64,000 nucleotides of DNA from Sutterella megalosphaeroides. Its GTDB lineage: Bacteria; Pseudomonadota; Gammaproteobacteria; Burkholderiales; Burkholderiaceae_F. Shown piece after piece: positions 17,849-26,131 of this stretch. Each line of letters opens with the position of its first letter. Position 1 is the first letter of the stretch. The position numbers and the translations under genes are program-made. The notes below the pieces were generated by a model. It ran no database searches and was not told where the DNA came from. It worked only from the letters and a program-made list of their open reading frames with translations. The stretch lies in assembly GCF_003609995.1 (NCBI RefSeq), contig NZ_AP018786.1, forward strand, positions 2,118,001-2,182,000, given 5' to 3'.

Positions 17849-19651
17849 TCAACGCTTGTCGGTAAGCTTGATTTTGGTTTCAAGCTCCTTGAAGCGCAAG
17901 GGCTTCGGAGCGCTCCGGCGGTTTTCGTAGTCGGTATGAAGGAGTTCGTGCGCGAGGTCGCTTCCCGCCCGACCGAGGTAGTCGCGGTAGAGGGCCGCGA
18001 CGTCCGGGTTTTCGTCCGAACGCTTCACGGCGAGGCGATCGTCTTCCTCGTAGACCATGCGCTGACGAACGGGAAGGGTGCGCGTCCAGTTGTCGCCGCG
18101 CGCGGTGCCGCCCCCGCCGATGCAGCCCCCGGGGCACGCCATCACTTCGACGAAGTGCCAGGGCGAGCGCCCCTCGCGAACGCAGTCGAGTACCGGACCG
18201 AGGTTCTTCAAGCCGTGCACGACCGCAACGCGGAGTTCTCCGAAGCGCTCCGTCTCAACGCGCGCTTCCTTGACGCCCGCAAGCCCCCGCACCGGTTCGA
18301 ACCGGAGCGGAAGCGCGCGGGGCGAGCCCGCAAGGGCGCACACCGTACGCAAAGCCGCTTCCATCACGCCCCCCGTCGTCGCAAAGAGCTGCGCCGCGCC
18401 CGAAGCTTCCGTCATGAAGGGGGAGTCGAAGGGTGCGGGGTCGATCGCGAGGGGATCGATCCCCTGGGTGCGAAAGAGCCGCTCCAATTCGCGCACGGTC
18501 AGAACGAGGTCGACGTCGGCGACGCCCTCGCGCGCAAGTTGCGGCCGAGCTGCTTCGTCCTTTTTGGCCGTGCAGGGCATGATCGAGACGACGCGGATCG
18601 CGGCGGAATCGAGCTTTTTCACGCGCGGCAGATAGGTTTTCGCAAGCGCGCCGAAAATCGCCTGAGGCGAGCGGGTGGAGGAGACGTGGGGGAAAAGGTC
18701 GGGATGACTCTTTTCGACGTGATTGATCCAGCCCGGGCAGCAGGAGGTGAACATCGTGTCGACGCGCCCTTCGGAGTGCTCGAGGCGATGGAGGAGTTCG
18801 GTGCCCTCTTCGAGAATCGTCACGTCCGCCGACCACCGCGTGTCGCACACGAAGTCGGCGCCGAGCTTTTTGAGGCCCGCGACGATTTCCCCTTCGAGGT
18901 TGCGTCCCGCGGGCGCCCCGGCGGCTTCGGCAAAGGCCATGCGCACGGCGGGCGCGATCTGTACGACCGTAACGACGTCGGGGTCGGCGAGGTAGTCGAG
19001 GAAACGGTCCGTTTCGTCCTTGACGGCGATGGCGCCCGTCGGGCAGACGAGCGAACACTGCCCGCACTGCACGCACCGGTCGGAGTCGCCCCAGAGTCCG
19101 CCGTCAAAACCCACGCTCGAGGCACACCCCGTGCCTTCGAAGGTGATGGCGGAGACGCCCTGCACCTGGCGGCAGACTTCGACGCAACGCAGACAGCGAA
19201 TGCACTTGTCGGCCGTAAAAACGAGGGCGGGCGCCGAGCGGTCGACCGTCGTGCGGTCGGTGAGACGGCCCGAGAGGCGCGAAAGATCGAGCCCCGTTTC
19301 TTCGGCCGCACGCTGCAGTTCGCACCGACCGTGGCGCGCACAGCCCGAACATCGCTCGCAGTGGTCGGCAAAAAGAAGTTCGGCCTGCAAGCGACGCGCG
19401 CGGCGCACGCGTTCGGAGCGCGTGTCGACGCGCATTCCGTCCTCGACCGCGCTCGTGCAGGCGGTCGCGAGCGTCTGACGGCCGCTTGCGGTCGTGACGT
19501 CGACGAGACACATGCGGCAGGTCCCCGGACGGTGGTTGAGCGCGGCGAATTCGCACAAGGTCGGAATCCGCACGCCCTCGCGCCGGGCCACTTCGAGCAC
19601 GGTTTCGCCTTCGCGACAGGCCGCGGGGCGGCCGTTCAAATAGATTTGCAT
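17849..19651 (-). CDS. Group A [FeFe] hydrogenase catalytic subunit
   Basis: Catalyses reversible H2 oxidation/proton reduction at the H-cluster. The 600-aa protein has an N-terminal [2Fe-2S] domain (Cys33, 45, 48, 65) and a His-Cys3 [4Fe-4S] site (His97, Cys98, 101, 104 or 110). Two ferredoxin clusters follow (Cys150-160 and Cys193-203). The H-domain signatures are TSCCPGW (302-308), MPCTAKK (358-364) and [13 protein letters not shown] (502-513). The C-terminal small-subunit-like region ends in [11 protein letters not shown]. All ligands are present, so it should be functional if matured. No hydE, hydF or hydG is in the window. It follows the NuoF/GltD-like gene by 27 bases and probably forms a complex with that product. 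No signal peptide, so cytoplasmic. Confidence 0.93.
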   Translation of the reverse strand: MQIYLNGRPAACREGETVLEVARREGVRIPTLCEFAALNHRPGTCRMCLVDVTTASGRQTLATACTSAVEDGMRVDTRSERVRRARRLQAELLFADHCERCSGCARHGRCELQRAAEETGLDLSRLSGRLTDRTTVDRSAPALVFTADKCIRCLRCVEVCRQVQGVSAITFEGTGCASSVGFDGGLWGDSDRCVQCGQCSLVCPTGAIAVKDETDRFLDYLADPDVVTVVQIAPAVRMAFAEAAGAPAGRNLEGEIVAGLKKLGADFVCDTRWSADVTILEEGTELLHRLEHSEGRVDTMFTSCCPGWINHVEKSHPDLFPHVSSTRSPQAIFGALAKTYLPRVKKLDSAAIRVVSIMPCTAKKDEAARPQLAREGVADVDLVLTVRELERLFRTQGIDPLAIDPAPFDSPFMTEASGAAQLFATTGGVMEAALRTVCALAGSPRALPLRFEPVRGLAGVKEARVETERFGELRVAVVHGLKNLGPVLDCVREGRSPWHFVEVMACPGGCIGGGGTARGDNWTRTLPVRQRMVYEEDDRLAVKRSDENPDVAALYRDYLGRAGSDLAHELLHTDYENRRSAPKPLRFKELETKIKLTDKR

Positions 19652-19678
19652 GAGGTTCTCCCTGGGGGTCGGTGCCGG

Positions 19679-21694
19679 TCAGTGTTCTTCGAGCGCGCTC
19701 TTACCCGGAATCGGGCGCAGGGTCGTGAGCGAGAAGAGCCGGTAACAGCGCATGCAACGCTTCGCTTCTTCGAGCGCTTCGTCGGGATCGAGCCCGAGCT
19801 CGACCTCGTCCCAGCTCTTGACGCGCTCCGCGGCGTCGAGGTGTCGGATTTTGGCGCGGGGTTTCGCTACGGGCGCGGGTTGGGGCGGCTCGGCGTCAAG
19901 GAGCTTTCCTTCTCGGAGCATTTCGCTCATGCGCCGACGCGCAAGGAACCCGGGCACGCCCGTGAGGAGGTACTCGTGAATGGACGCGGCGGCCGTTTCC
20001 CCTTCTTCGAGCCCGCGAATGAGGCTCGTCGGACCGATCGCCGCATCGCCCCCGGCGAAAACGCCGTCGCGCGAGGTGGCAAGCGACGCATCCACTTCGA
20101 TCGTGCCGCGGCGGGTGAAGCGGATGCCGTCTTCGGGCGTGAAGACGGACGGATCGGTTTTCTGCCCGATCGCCGCCACGACGGTCGAGCAGGGAATGAC
20201 GAATTCGCTCCCCGGAATCGGACGCACCGAGCGCCGACCGCTCGCGTCGGGTTCGCCCTCGGCCATCCGAACGAGCTTGAGCCCGACCACTTCACCCCCT
20301 TCGACCACCACTTCAACGGGGGCCGTAAGGAATTCGAAGGCAATCCCTTCGTCGAGAGCCGCTTCGATTTCCTCGGGGTCCGCGGGGGCGCTCGCACGCG
20401 TGCGGCGGTAGGAAACGGTCACCCGACCGCCAGTCCCTTCGAGGAGGCGCCGCGCGGAGCGGCAGCAGTCCATCGCGACGTTGCCGCAGCCGACGACGAC
20501 CACGTCGCCCTTCAGAGGCATGGAGCGCCCCTCGTCCTGGGCGCGTTCGAGGTCGAGCAGAAAGTCGAGCCCTTTGAGGTAACCCTTCGCGTCGGTGGCT
20601 TCGCCCTCCAGCCCGAGGTACTGCCCTTCGGGGCAGCCGAGCCCCAAAAAGACCGCGCGGTAGCCGCGGCGGAAGAGGTCCCCGATCGAGAAATCGCGCC
20701 CGAGGGCCTTGCCGTAATGCACGCGCCCGCCGAGACGCGCGACGGCGTCCGTTTCCGTCTCGAGAAAGCGGTTGGGGAGGCGATAGGCGGGAATGCCGAG
20801 ACGAGCCATGCCGCCCGCGTGGTCTTCCTTTTCGAAAACGTCGACGCGAACGCCGCGGCGAAGCAGGTGATAGGCGCAGTTGAGCCCCGCGGGGCCCGCC
20901 CCGACGACGGCAACGGAAGGTGCCAAGGGGCTCGGGAGATCGCGCGCGGGGGCTTTCTCAAAGAAATCGACGACCGCTTCTCCGGCGTTGTCCGACGCGA
21001 AACGCTTCAAATCCTTGATCGCCACGGGGGCGTCGACGCGACCGCGCACGCAGGCCTTTTCGCAGGGGCGAACGCACACGCGCCCGCAGGAGCCGACGAG
21101 GGGGTAGTGCTCAAGCAAAACGGCGGTCGCGAGTTCCGGATGACCGTCGCGGATGTAGTCGATGTAACGGGGCACTTCGACGTGCGCGGGGCAGGCTTCG
21201 ATGCAGGGGGCGGTGGCGACCTCGTAATGGTCGCGCGTGCCGCGGGGGACCGTCGGCGCGTGACGGAGGTCGTCAAGAAAGTGATCGATCGCTCCGAGAA
21301 TCGGCGCGGGCGTCGTCAGGCCGATCCCGCACAGGCTCGATTCCGCCATCAGAGCGGCCACCTCGCGCACGTACGCCCAGTCGACCGATTCGCCTTCGCC
21401 GTTACAGGCCTTCTCCAGCGCTTCGGCAATGATCACCGTGCCCGCGCGGCAGGGCGTGCAGCGCCCGCACGAGAGACGGCGCGCTTTGCGGTAGTAGCTG
21501 TAGAGGACTTCGGCGAGCGTTGCGCGCAGGTCGAAAACAAGAAACCCCTGAGGACCCGCAAAGCCCGCCACGGGGTTGCCGGGATTGAAACTTTGGAGCG
21601 CCCCCACGGGCACGTCCTCGGGCGTCGGATGACCGAAGTCGCGTCGGTAGTCGTGCACGCGACCGTTCCAGACACCGTAGATAAGTTCGTCCAT
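19679..21694 (-). CDS. NuoF-like/GltD-like fusion: Fe-S flavoprotein partner of the [FeFe] hydrogenase
   Basis: A 671-aa fusion. The N-terminal ~150 residues resemble only the C-terminal, NADH-4Fe-4S part of NuoF (LSCGRCTPCRAG near residue 75); the FMN/NADH-binding half of NuoF is absent. Next comes a GltD/DPD-type two-cluster segment (CIEACP, then SCGRVCVRPCEKAC). A FAD domain (VAVVGAGPAGLNCAYHL) and an NAD(P)H domain (VVVVGCGNVAMDCCRSARR) follow, and a CMRCY pair lies near the C-terminus. It should pass electrons between NAD(P)H and the hydrogenase; a bifurcating role like NfnB is possible but unproven. The start at 21694 has GAGGAA upstream. First gene of a likely operon with hydrogenase, mdh and lysR. 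Confidence 0.85.
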   Translation of the reverse strand: MDELIYGVWNGRVHDYRRDFGHPTPEDVPVGALQSFNPGNPVAGFAGPQGFLVFDLRATLAEVLYSYYRKARRLSCGRCTPCRAGTVIIAEALEKACNGEGESVDWAYVREVAALMAESSLCGIGLTTPAPILGAIDHFLDDLRHAPTVPRGTRDHYEVATAPCIEACPAHVEVPRYIDYIRDGHPELATAVLLEHYPLVGSCGRVCVRPCEKACVRGRVDAPVAIKDLKRFASDNAGEAVVDFFEKAPARDLPSPLAPSVAVVGAGPAGLNCAYHLLRRGVRVDVFEKEDHAGGMARLGIPAYRLPNRFLETETDAVARLGGRVHYGKALGRDFSIGDLFRRGYRAVFLGLGCPEGQYLGLEGEATDAKGYLKGLDFLLDLERAQDEGRSMPLKGDVVVVGCGNVAMDCCRSARRLLEGTGGRVTVSYRRTRASAPADPEEIEAALDEGIAFEFLTAPVEVVVEGGEVVGLKLVRMAEGEPDASGRRSVRPIPGSEFVIPCSTVVAAIGQKTDPSVFTPEDGIRFTRRGTIEVDASLATSRDGVFAGGDAAIGPTSLIRGLEEGETAAASIHEYLLTGVPGFLARRRMSEMLREGKLLDAEPPQPAPVAKPRAKIRHLDAAERVKSWDEVELGLDPDEALEEAKRCMRCYRLFSLTTLRPIPGKSALEEH

Positions 21695-22091
21695 AGAAGT
21701 GTTTCCTCGGGGGACCCCCGTATTTCGCTTTTTTTGGGGGAAGTGGAACGAGACGCGGGGCGAAGCCGCGCGTACCCGTATCCGTCGTTGAAAAGTAAGC
21801 CGTCGGCCGTCCGAATGACAAAGGCACCGTCTTTTGTGCCTTGCATGCGGGGCTTTGCGGGAATCGAGCGCTCGGAGCAAAATGCGGCAACGGGAACGCG
21901 ACTCGGGCGAACATAGAAAAAGTTCTATACTTTCCGTCGTTGGGACGGCTTTGTCTTGCCGCGCGCTCCGACCGTTCCCGATCGTCGCCGCGCGACGGTC
22001 GATCCATTATAGGGAGGGATCGGCGCCCGTGGTCGATAATTTTTTCTATGCCCGAGCCCGACCGCCTCCTTCCACCCCGTCTTCCGTTCGC
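21695..22091. promoter_or_regulatory. Divergent control region of the hydrogenase operon and YheO-type regulator
   Basis: 397 bases without a gene, between two divergent starts. It holds a perfect inverted repeat ATAGAA-AAAG-TTCTAT at 21913-21928, overlapping a TATACT that could be a -10 box for the plus strand. A further TTCTAT half-site lies at 22044-22049 in an AT-rich patch. This is a candidate operator for the adjacent regulator, by inspection only. Confidence 0.45.
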
Positions 22092-22790
22092 ATGACCGAT
22101 CCGCGTTTTTTGCCTTACGTCCGCGTCGCCCGTCTCATTGCCCGTACGTTCGGGCCCGACTGCGAAGTGGTCCTCCACGACCTCACGACACCCGCGCATT
22201 CGGTCATACACATCGAAAACAACGGCGTGACGGGACGCCGCATCGGCGACACCTTCAAGCACCTCGTCGACAAGGCCATGCGGTCGGAGGAAACCGACGT
22301 ATTCGCGAACTACTACTATCGCTTCGAAGGCCGACTCATACGTTCCTCGTCGTTGCTCGTGCGCGACGAAACGGGGAAGCTCATCGGCGCACTCTGCATC
22401 AACGCGGACGTGACGGCCGTTCAAGCACAGCTCGACTTCATCCGAAGGCTGCTTCCGGGATTCGCCGACGCGTGTTCCCCGGAAATCCGTCCGCTCGAAG
22501 CAGCCCCTCCGAGCGCGGCGCCCGCGTGCGGGAACGTCCCCCGCGCTGCGGGCGCCTCCGCCGAACCCACCCCAACGGTGCTCGAGCTCGTCAACGGCCT
22601 GATCGACGCCGCGGTCGACGAAGCGTGTGCGTCGGGACCGCTCACGAAAGAAAAGCGTCTGCAGGTCTTGGAGTTCCTTGAAAAAAAGAGCGTCTTCCTT
22701 GTGAAAGGCGCCCTCGAACGTACGGCGGAGCGCCTCGGCGTGGCAAAGGTGACGATTTACAGCGATCTCGACGCCGTTCGGAGGCGCTGA
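22092..22790 (+). CDS. YheO/DauR-type helix-turn-helix regulator with PAS-like domain
   Basis: A 232-aa transcription regulator. The N-terminal ~115 residues form a YheO-like PAS domain (FGPDCEVVLHDLTTPAHSVIHI, then LLVRDETGKLIGALCINAD). A variable linker rich in Pro/Ala follows, and the C-terminal HTH lies at about 180-232 (TAERLGVAKVTIYSDLDAV). DauR and relatives respond to small ligands such as amino acids. The ATG at 22092 begins MTDPRFLPYV, the normal family start. It is divergent from the hydrogenase operon and is the obvious candidate to control it; the intergenic region contains a short inverted repeat. Confidence 0.85.
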   Translation: MTDPRFLPYVRVARLIARTFGPDCEVVLHDLTTPAHSVIHIENNGVTGRRIGDTFKHLVDKAMRSEETDVFANYYYRFEGRLIRSSSLLVRDETGKLIGALCINADVTAVQAQLDFIRRLLPGFADACSPEIRPLEAAPPSAAPACGNVPRAAGASAEPTPTVLELVNGLIDAAVDEACASGPLTKEKRLQVLEFLEKKSVFLVKGALERTAERLGVAKVTIYSDLDAVRRR

Positions 22791-22957
22791 ACGCACGACG
22801 GAGCGCAAGGGCGGTCGGCGCTTTGCGCCGGGGCCCTCGGACTTGGGTCGACCTGCACCCTGCGAGGCCTCCCGGCGAAAACGAGTTTCGAGAAGCGTCT
22901 CGGCTAAAATGAGCCTTCCGTCGACATCCCTTTTTTCCTCACCCGTTTCCCCACGCC

Positions 22958-23785
22958 ATGCGTACCTGCGCACGACTTCTCGCCCTGCGACTCTTCGTTT
23001 CCGAGTGCGGCACCTCCCCCGCGTCGACCGTTCCCCCGATGTTGCGTCGGCGTCTTTCGCCCCTCGGGCGCCTTGCGGCCGCGGCCGCCCTGCCGGCACC
23101 GACGGACGTTGCGGCCGACGACCCCGTCGAACGCGCGGCGCGTGCGAGCGACACCGCCTGGGTGTTTGCGTCGCGCCGTGCCGACATCGCGCGGGCGGTC
23201 GAGGAGATGCGCAACATCCGTGCGGGAGAGGGTGTCTCGCCCGCGCACTTTGCAACGAGCGTTCACAACGGGATCGAGGCGCTTCTTTCGATTGCCGCTC
23301 GACACACGGGGGCGGAAACCGCCGTTGCGGGCGGGCTTTTCACGGCGGAAGCGGGCTTTGAGGCGGCGGTGGGTCTTTTGAGCGAATACCCGCGCGTACT
23401 GCTTCTCGTGGCGGACGAAGCGCCCGAGAGCGTTTTCGGGGAAAAATCCGCGCCCGCCTTTGCGGGAGCGATGCTCCTTGCTCGCGCGAAACCCGAAGCC
23501 GCCCGAACGATCTGCGAGACGGGTGCGCCCGAAGGGGAGCCTCTCGTCGCGCTCTTTACGCGCCCGAGAGCCGAAGACGAAACGATCGATGCGAGGCTAA
23601 CCGAGCCCGCGGGGGCGCTTTCCGCCCTTCGGGAGGTCTTTGCGTGGCTCGAAGAAGAAGATACGCCGCTTTTGACCCGCTGCGATCGTCGGGTCGCGCA
23701 CGTGTGGACGAAGACGAAAGCCTTCTGCGACGACTTCGATTCCGCCGAAACACCCGAAGCGCCCGAGAGCGCCCGCGTCCGATGA
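22958..23785 (+). CDS. Beta-ketoacyl synthase-like protein (N-terminal domain type), aryl-polyene cluster
   Basis: A 275-aa protein resembling the ketosynthase-N-like proteins found at one end of aryl-polyene clusters. The segment SVHNGIEALLSIAARHTGAETAVAGG (cited in two parts: SVHNGIEALL near residue 106, TAVAGGLF near residue 125) is characteristic. The usual Cys-His-His triad of a full ketosynthase is not evident, so it may be a partner or chain-length-type subunit rather than a condensing enzyme. The stop overlaps the next start as ATGA, so it heads an operon of six genes. The first ~25 residues are not family-like and the true start is uncertain. Confidence 0.72.
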   Translation: MRTCARLLALRLFVSECGTSPASTVPPMLRRRLSPLGRLAAAAALPAPTDVAADDPVERAARASDTAWVFASRRADIARAVEEMRNIRAGEGVSPAHFATSVHNGIEALLSIAARHTGAETAVAGGLFTAEAGFEAAVGLLSEYPRVLLLVADEAPESVFGEKSAPAFAGAMLLARAKPEAARTICETGAPEGEPLVALFTRPRAEDETIDARLTEPAGALSALREVFAWLEEEDTPLLTRCDRRVAHVWTKTKAFCDDFDSAETPEAPESARVR

Positions 23786-24753
23786 AGGCCCCGGAAGCCG
23801 CCGGCCGAGCGACCGGTCGAGAGAACGTCGAAACCGACAAAGCGCCCGACGCCCCCAACGACGCCCCTGCCGACGCCGCAATCGACGGCAGCAGGGGCGA
23901 GCGGCCCCCGCGCGCCCGAAATCCGGTCTTCGGCCCCGTAGCGGACCTCTTTCGACTTCTCGGGACGGCTTCGGCCTTCGTCCTTTTCGGGCTCGGGGGA
24001 CTCGTCTTTCCGTTCGTGGCGGCGCCCGGGTACCTCTTCGGACCGAAGGACCCGCGAAGCCGCACGCTTCGGGCACGTCGGATCGTGCGCGCGTGGTTTG
24101 CGATTTTCGTGGCTGTCATTCGCGGGCTCGGCCTCGTGCGGGTGGAAGTGAAAAACGCGGAGCGCTTGGAGCGCCCCGGCCTCATTTTGCTCGCGAACCA
24201 TCCTTCGCTCATCGACGTCGTGTGCCTCATGAGCAAACTCGGCAACGCCACGACGATCGTGAAGGCGTCGCTTGCGAAGAACCTCTTCACGCGCGCGCCG
24301 ATTCGCGCGGCGGGCTACGTCCCGAACGACGCGGGACCGGACGCGCTGCAGCCCTTGCTTGCGGAGCTCGACGCGGGGACAACGTTCGTCATTTTCCCCG
24401 AGGGGACGCGTACGCCCGTGGATCTCCCGCCGGGCGAATACCCGCGCATGCACCGCGGGGCCGTGGTGCTGGCACTCGAAGCCCGCCGACCGATTACGCC
24501 CGTGCGGATTACGGCGCGTCCGCGTTGGCTCACGAAAGACCGCGCCTGGTGGAAGCTGCCCCCGGAACCGATGACGCTTACCTTCGAAGTTCTCGAAGAC
24601 CTTCCCGTTGACGACTATCAGGAACTATATAATTCAAGGCCGCCGAAAGCCGCGCGACGCCTCACGGCCGAACTGGCGCGCCGCCTCTTCGAGGTCGACC
24701 CGCCCCGGGCGAAGGACGGCCGACGAAGCGAAGCGCTTCGAAACGAGCCTTGA
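23782..24753 (+). CDS. 1-acyl-glycerol-phosphate acyltransferase-like protein (PlsC family)
   Basis: A membrane-associated acyltransferase of 323 aa. After a charged N-terminal stretch of about 60 residues comes a hydrophobic segment (ASAFVLFGLGGLVFPFVAAP), then the PlsC motifs: NHPSLIDVV (NHX4D, near residue 153) and FPEGTRT near residue 217. In aryl-polyene clusters a homologue is thought to acylate the lipid anchor or product. The ATG overlaps the upstream stop by four bases. The position after the ketosynthase-like gene and before two ACP genes matches the first part of known aryl-polyene clusters. Confidence 0.82.
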   Translation: MKAPEAAGRATGRENVETDKAPDAPNDAPADAAIDGSRGERPPRARNPVFGPVADLFRLLGTASAFVLFGLGGLVFPFVAAPGYLFGPKDPRSRTLRARRIVRAWFAIFVAVIRGLGLVRVEVKNAERLERPGLILLANHPSLIDVVCLMSKLGNATTIVKASLAKNLFTRAPIRAAGYVPNDAGPDALQPLLAELDAGTTFVIFPEGTRTPVDLPPGEYPRMHRGAVVLALEARRPITPVRITARPRWLTKDRAWWKLPPEPMTLTFEVLEDLPVDDYQELYNSRPPKAARRLTAELARRLFEVDPPRAKDGRRSEALRNEP

Positions 24754-24838
24754 AAAACCCGGCGCGCGCAACGTCTTTGCGTCCACTTAACCCACGGAGT
24801 CGGCTCCGCAGCGCATGCGGGCGGGAGCCGAAAAGATT

Positions 24839-25099
24839 ATGGATTCGACCCTCATCAACGAAATCAAAGCGCTCGTCATTTCGAGCCTCAATCTCGAAGA
24901 CACGACCGTCGAGGATATCGACGAGAACGCGCCCCTTTTCGGCGAAGGCCTCGGCCTGGACAGCATCGACGCGCTCGAACTCGGGCTCGCCTTGAAAAAG
25001 ACCTACGGCATCACGCTTACCGCCGAAAGCGCCGAAGCCCGCGAGGTCTTCCGCTCCGTCAAGACCCTGGCCGACTACGTGGCCGCCCACCGCAACTGA
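24839..25099 (+). CDS. Acyl carrier protein (first of two)
   Basis: An 86-aa acidic carrier protein. The phosphopantetheine site is Ser in GLGLDSIDALEL (Ser near residue 41). The start at 24839 (MDSTLINEIK) is preferred over an upstream in-frame ATG at 24815, because it gives the normal ACP N-terminus. It is followed 24 bases later by a second, different ACP. Tandem distinct ACPs next to a COG4648-like membrane protein and an adenylating enzyme are typical of aryl-polyene loci. Confidence 0.87.
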   Translation: MDSTLINEIKALVISSLNLEDTTVEDIDENAPLFGEGLGLDSIDALELGLALKKTYGITLTAESAEAREVFRSVKTLADYVAAHRN

Positions 25100-25123
25100 T
25101 CCGACACCGCTTTGCGACACACC

Positions 25124-25399
25124 ATGACCGAACTTTCCCCGAGCGAACAGCGCATTTACGAAATCCTGAGCGAGATTCTCGTCAACGACTTCGAAATTCC
25201 GGCCGAAAAAATCGCCCTCGACGCCCGTCTCTACGAAGACTTCGACATCGATTCGATCGATGCGGTCGACATGATCGTGCAGTTGAAGCCCCACCTCGGC
25301 AACCGTCGCGTCACGCCCCAGGACTTCAAGACCGTGCGCACGCTCGGCGACGTCGTGACCGTGATCGCGCGCGTTTTGGACCGCCCCGAAGAGGAATAA
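25124..25399 (+). CDS. Acyl carrier protein (second of two)
   Basis: A 91-aa carrier protein with the attachment serine in FDIDSIDAVDM (near residue 44). It diverges strongly from the preceding ACP, so the two probably carry different intermediates or partners; in studied aryl-polyene systems the two ACPs do have different roles. ATG at 25124 gives MTELSPSEQR. It lies between the first ACP and the membrane protein gene in one run of plus-strand genes. Confidence 0.87.
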   Translation: MTELSPSEQRIYEILSEILVNDFEIPAEKIALDARLYEDFDIDSIDAVDMIVQLKPHLGNRRVTPQDFKTVRTLGDVVTVIARVLDRPEEE

Positions 25400-25446
25400 C
25401 CGAAAGGGGCATCCGCGCTTTCGCGCTTCCAAGTACCTCATTTCGC

Positions 25447-26007
25447 ATGCCCGCCCGCGCGCTTCTCGTCGTGCTCGGCCTCACCTATCCGCTCTGGGTC
25501 TGGTGGGGCCTTCGTCATTGGGGAGCGGACGTCGTGGCGGCGGGTCTTTTCGCGCTCGCCCTGCTGAGACTTTTCGTCGAGCGCGACCCCGCGAAGCGCC
25601 GCGGAGCTGCCGGAGCGGCCGCCGTTGCCGCGGTCCTCGCACTTTGCGCGGCGCTCTTCGATTCCTCCGAAGCGTTGCTTCTCTATCCCGTCTTCATGAA
25701 CGGGTTTTTGCTCGTCCTCTTTGCGTCGAGCCTTGCCGCGGGGCGCGTGCCCGTGGTCGAACGCCTGGCGCGCCTCAAAGACCCGGACCTCCCGCCCGAA
25801 GGCGTACGGTGGTGCCGCGGCGTCACCCGCGTGTGGTGCGCCTTTTTCGTTGCAAACGGAGGAACGGCTCTTGCGACCGTAATCCTCGGCGACCCCGACC
25901 TCTGGGCCCTCTGGAACGGGTGCCTGAGTTACGCGGCGATGGGCCTCCTTTTTGCCGGAGAATTCCTCGCCCGAACGATTGCGATGCGACGCGGGAAAGC
26001 ATCCTGA
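25447..26007 (+). CDS. COG4648-type membrane protein of aryl-polyene clusters
   Basis: A 186-aa integral membrane protein with about five hydrophobic segments: TYPLWVWWGL near residue 13, then near 30-45, 55-75, 80-98, and around 130-170. The sequence and position match the short membrane protein found between the ACP genes and the adenylating enzyme in aryl-polyene loci, whose function is not settled. The ATG at 25447 starts directly into the first helix; no strong ribosome binding site is seen. Confidence 0.72.
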   Translation: MPARALLVVLGLTYPLWVWWGLRHWGADVVAAGLFALALLRLFVERDPAKRRGAAGAAAVAAVLALCAALFDSSEALLLYPVFMNGFLLVLFASSLAAGRVPVVERLARLKDPDLPPEGVRWCRGVTRVWCAFFVANGGTALATVILGDPDLWALWNGCLSYAAMGLLFAGEFLARTIAMRRGKAS

Positions 26008-26131
26008 GGCGCGAACAAATCCTGCCCGACCGCCTCTTGCGCCCCTCCTGCGAAGCCCCCGAAGATTCTGAAAAGGCTTCCGACCGACGGTTATACTTTT
26101 CGGTTTGATTACCGACCGCTTCGCTTCGCCC

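Noticed and set aside
17936-21916. Very long plus-strand open frame (over 1300 codons) opposite the hydrogenase operon
   Set aside because: A codon-bias shadow in GC-rich DNA: composition rich in Arg/Gly/Ala/His, no domain, and the opposite strand holds two unmistakable enzymes.
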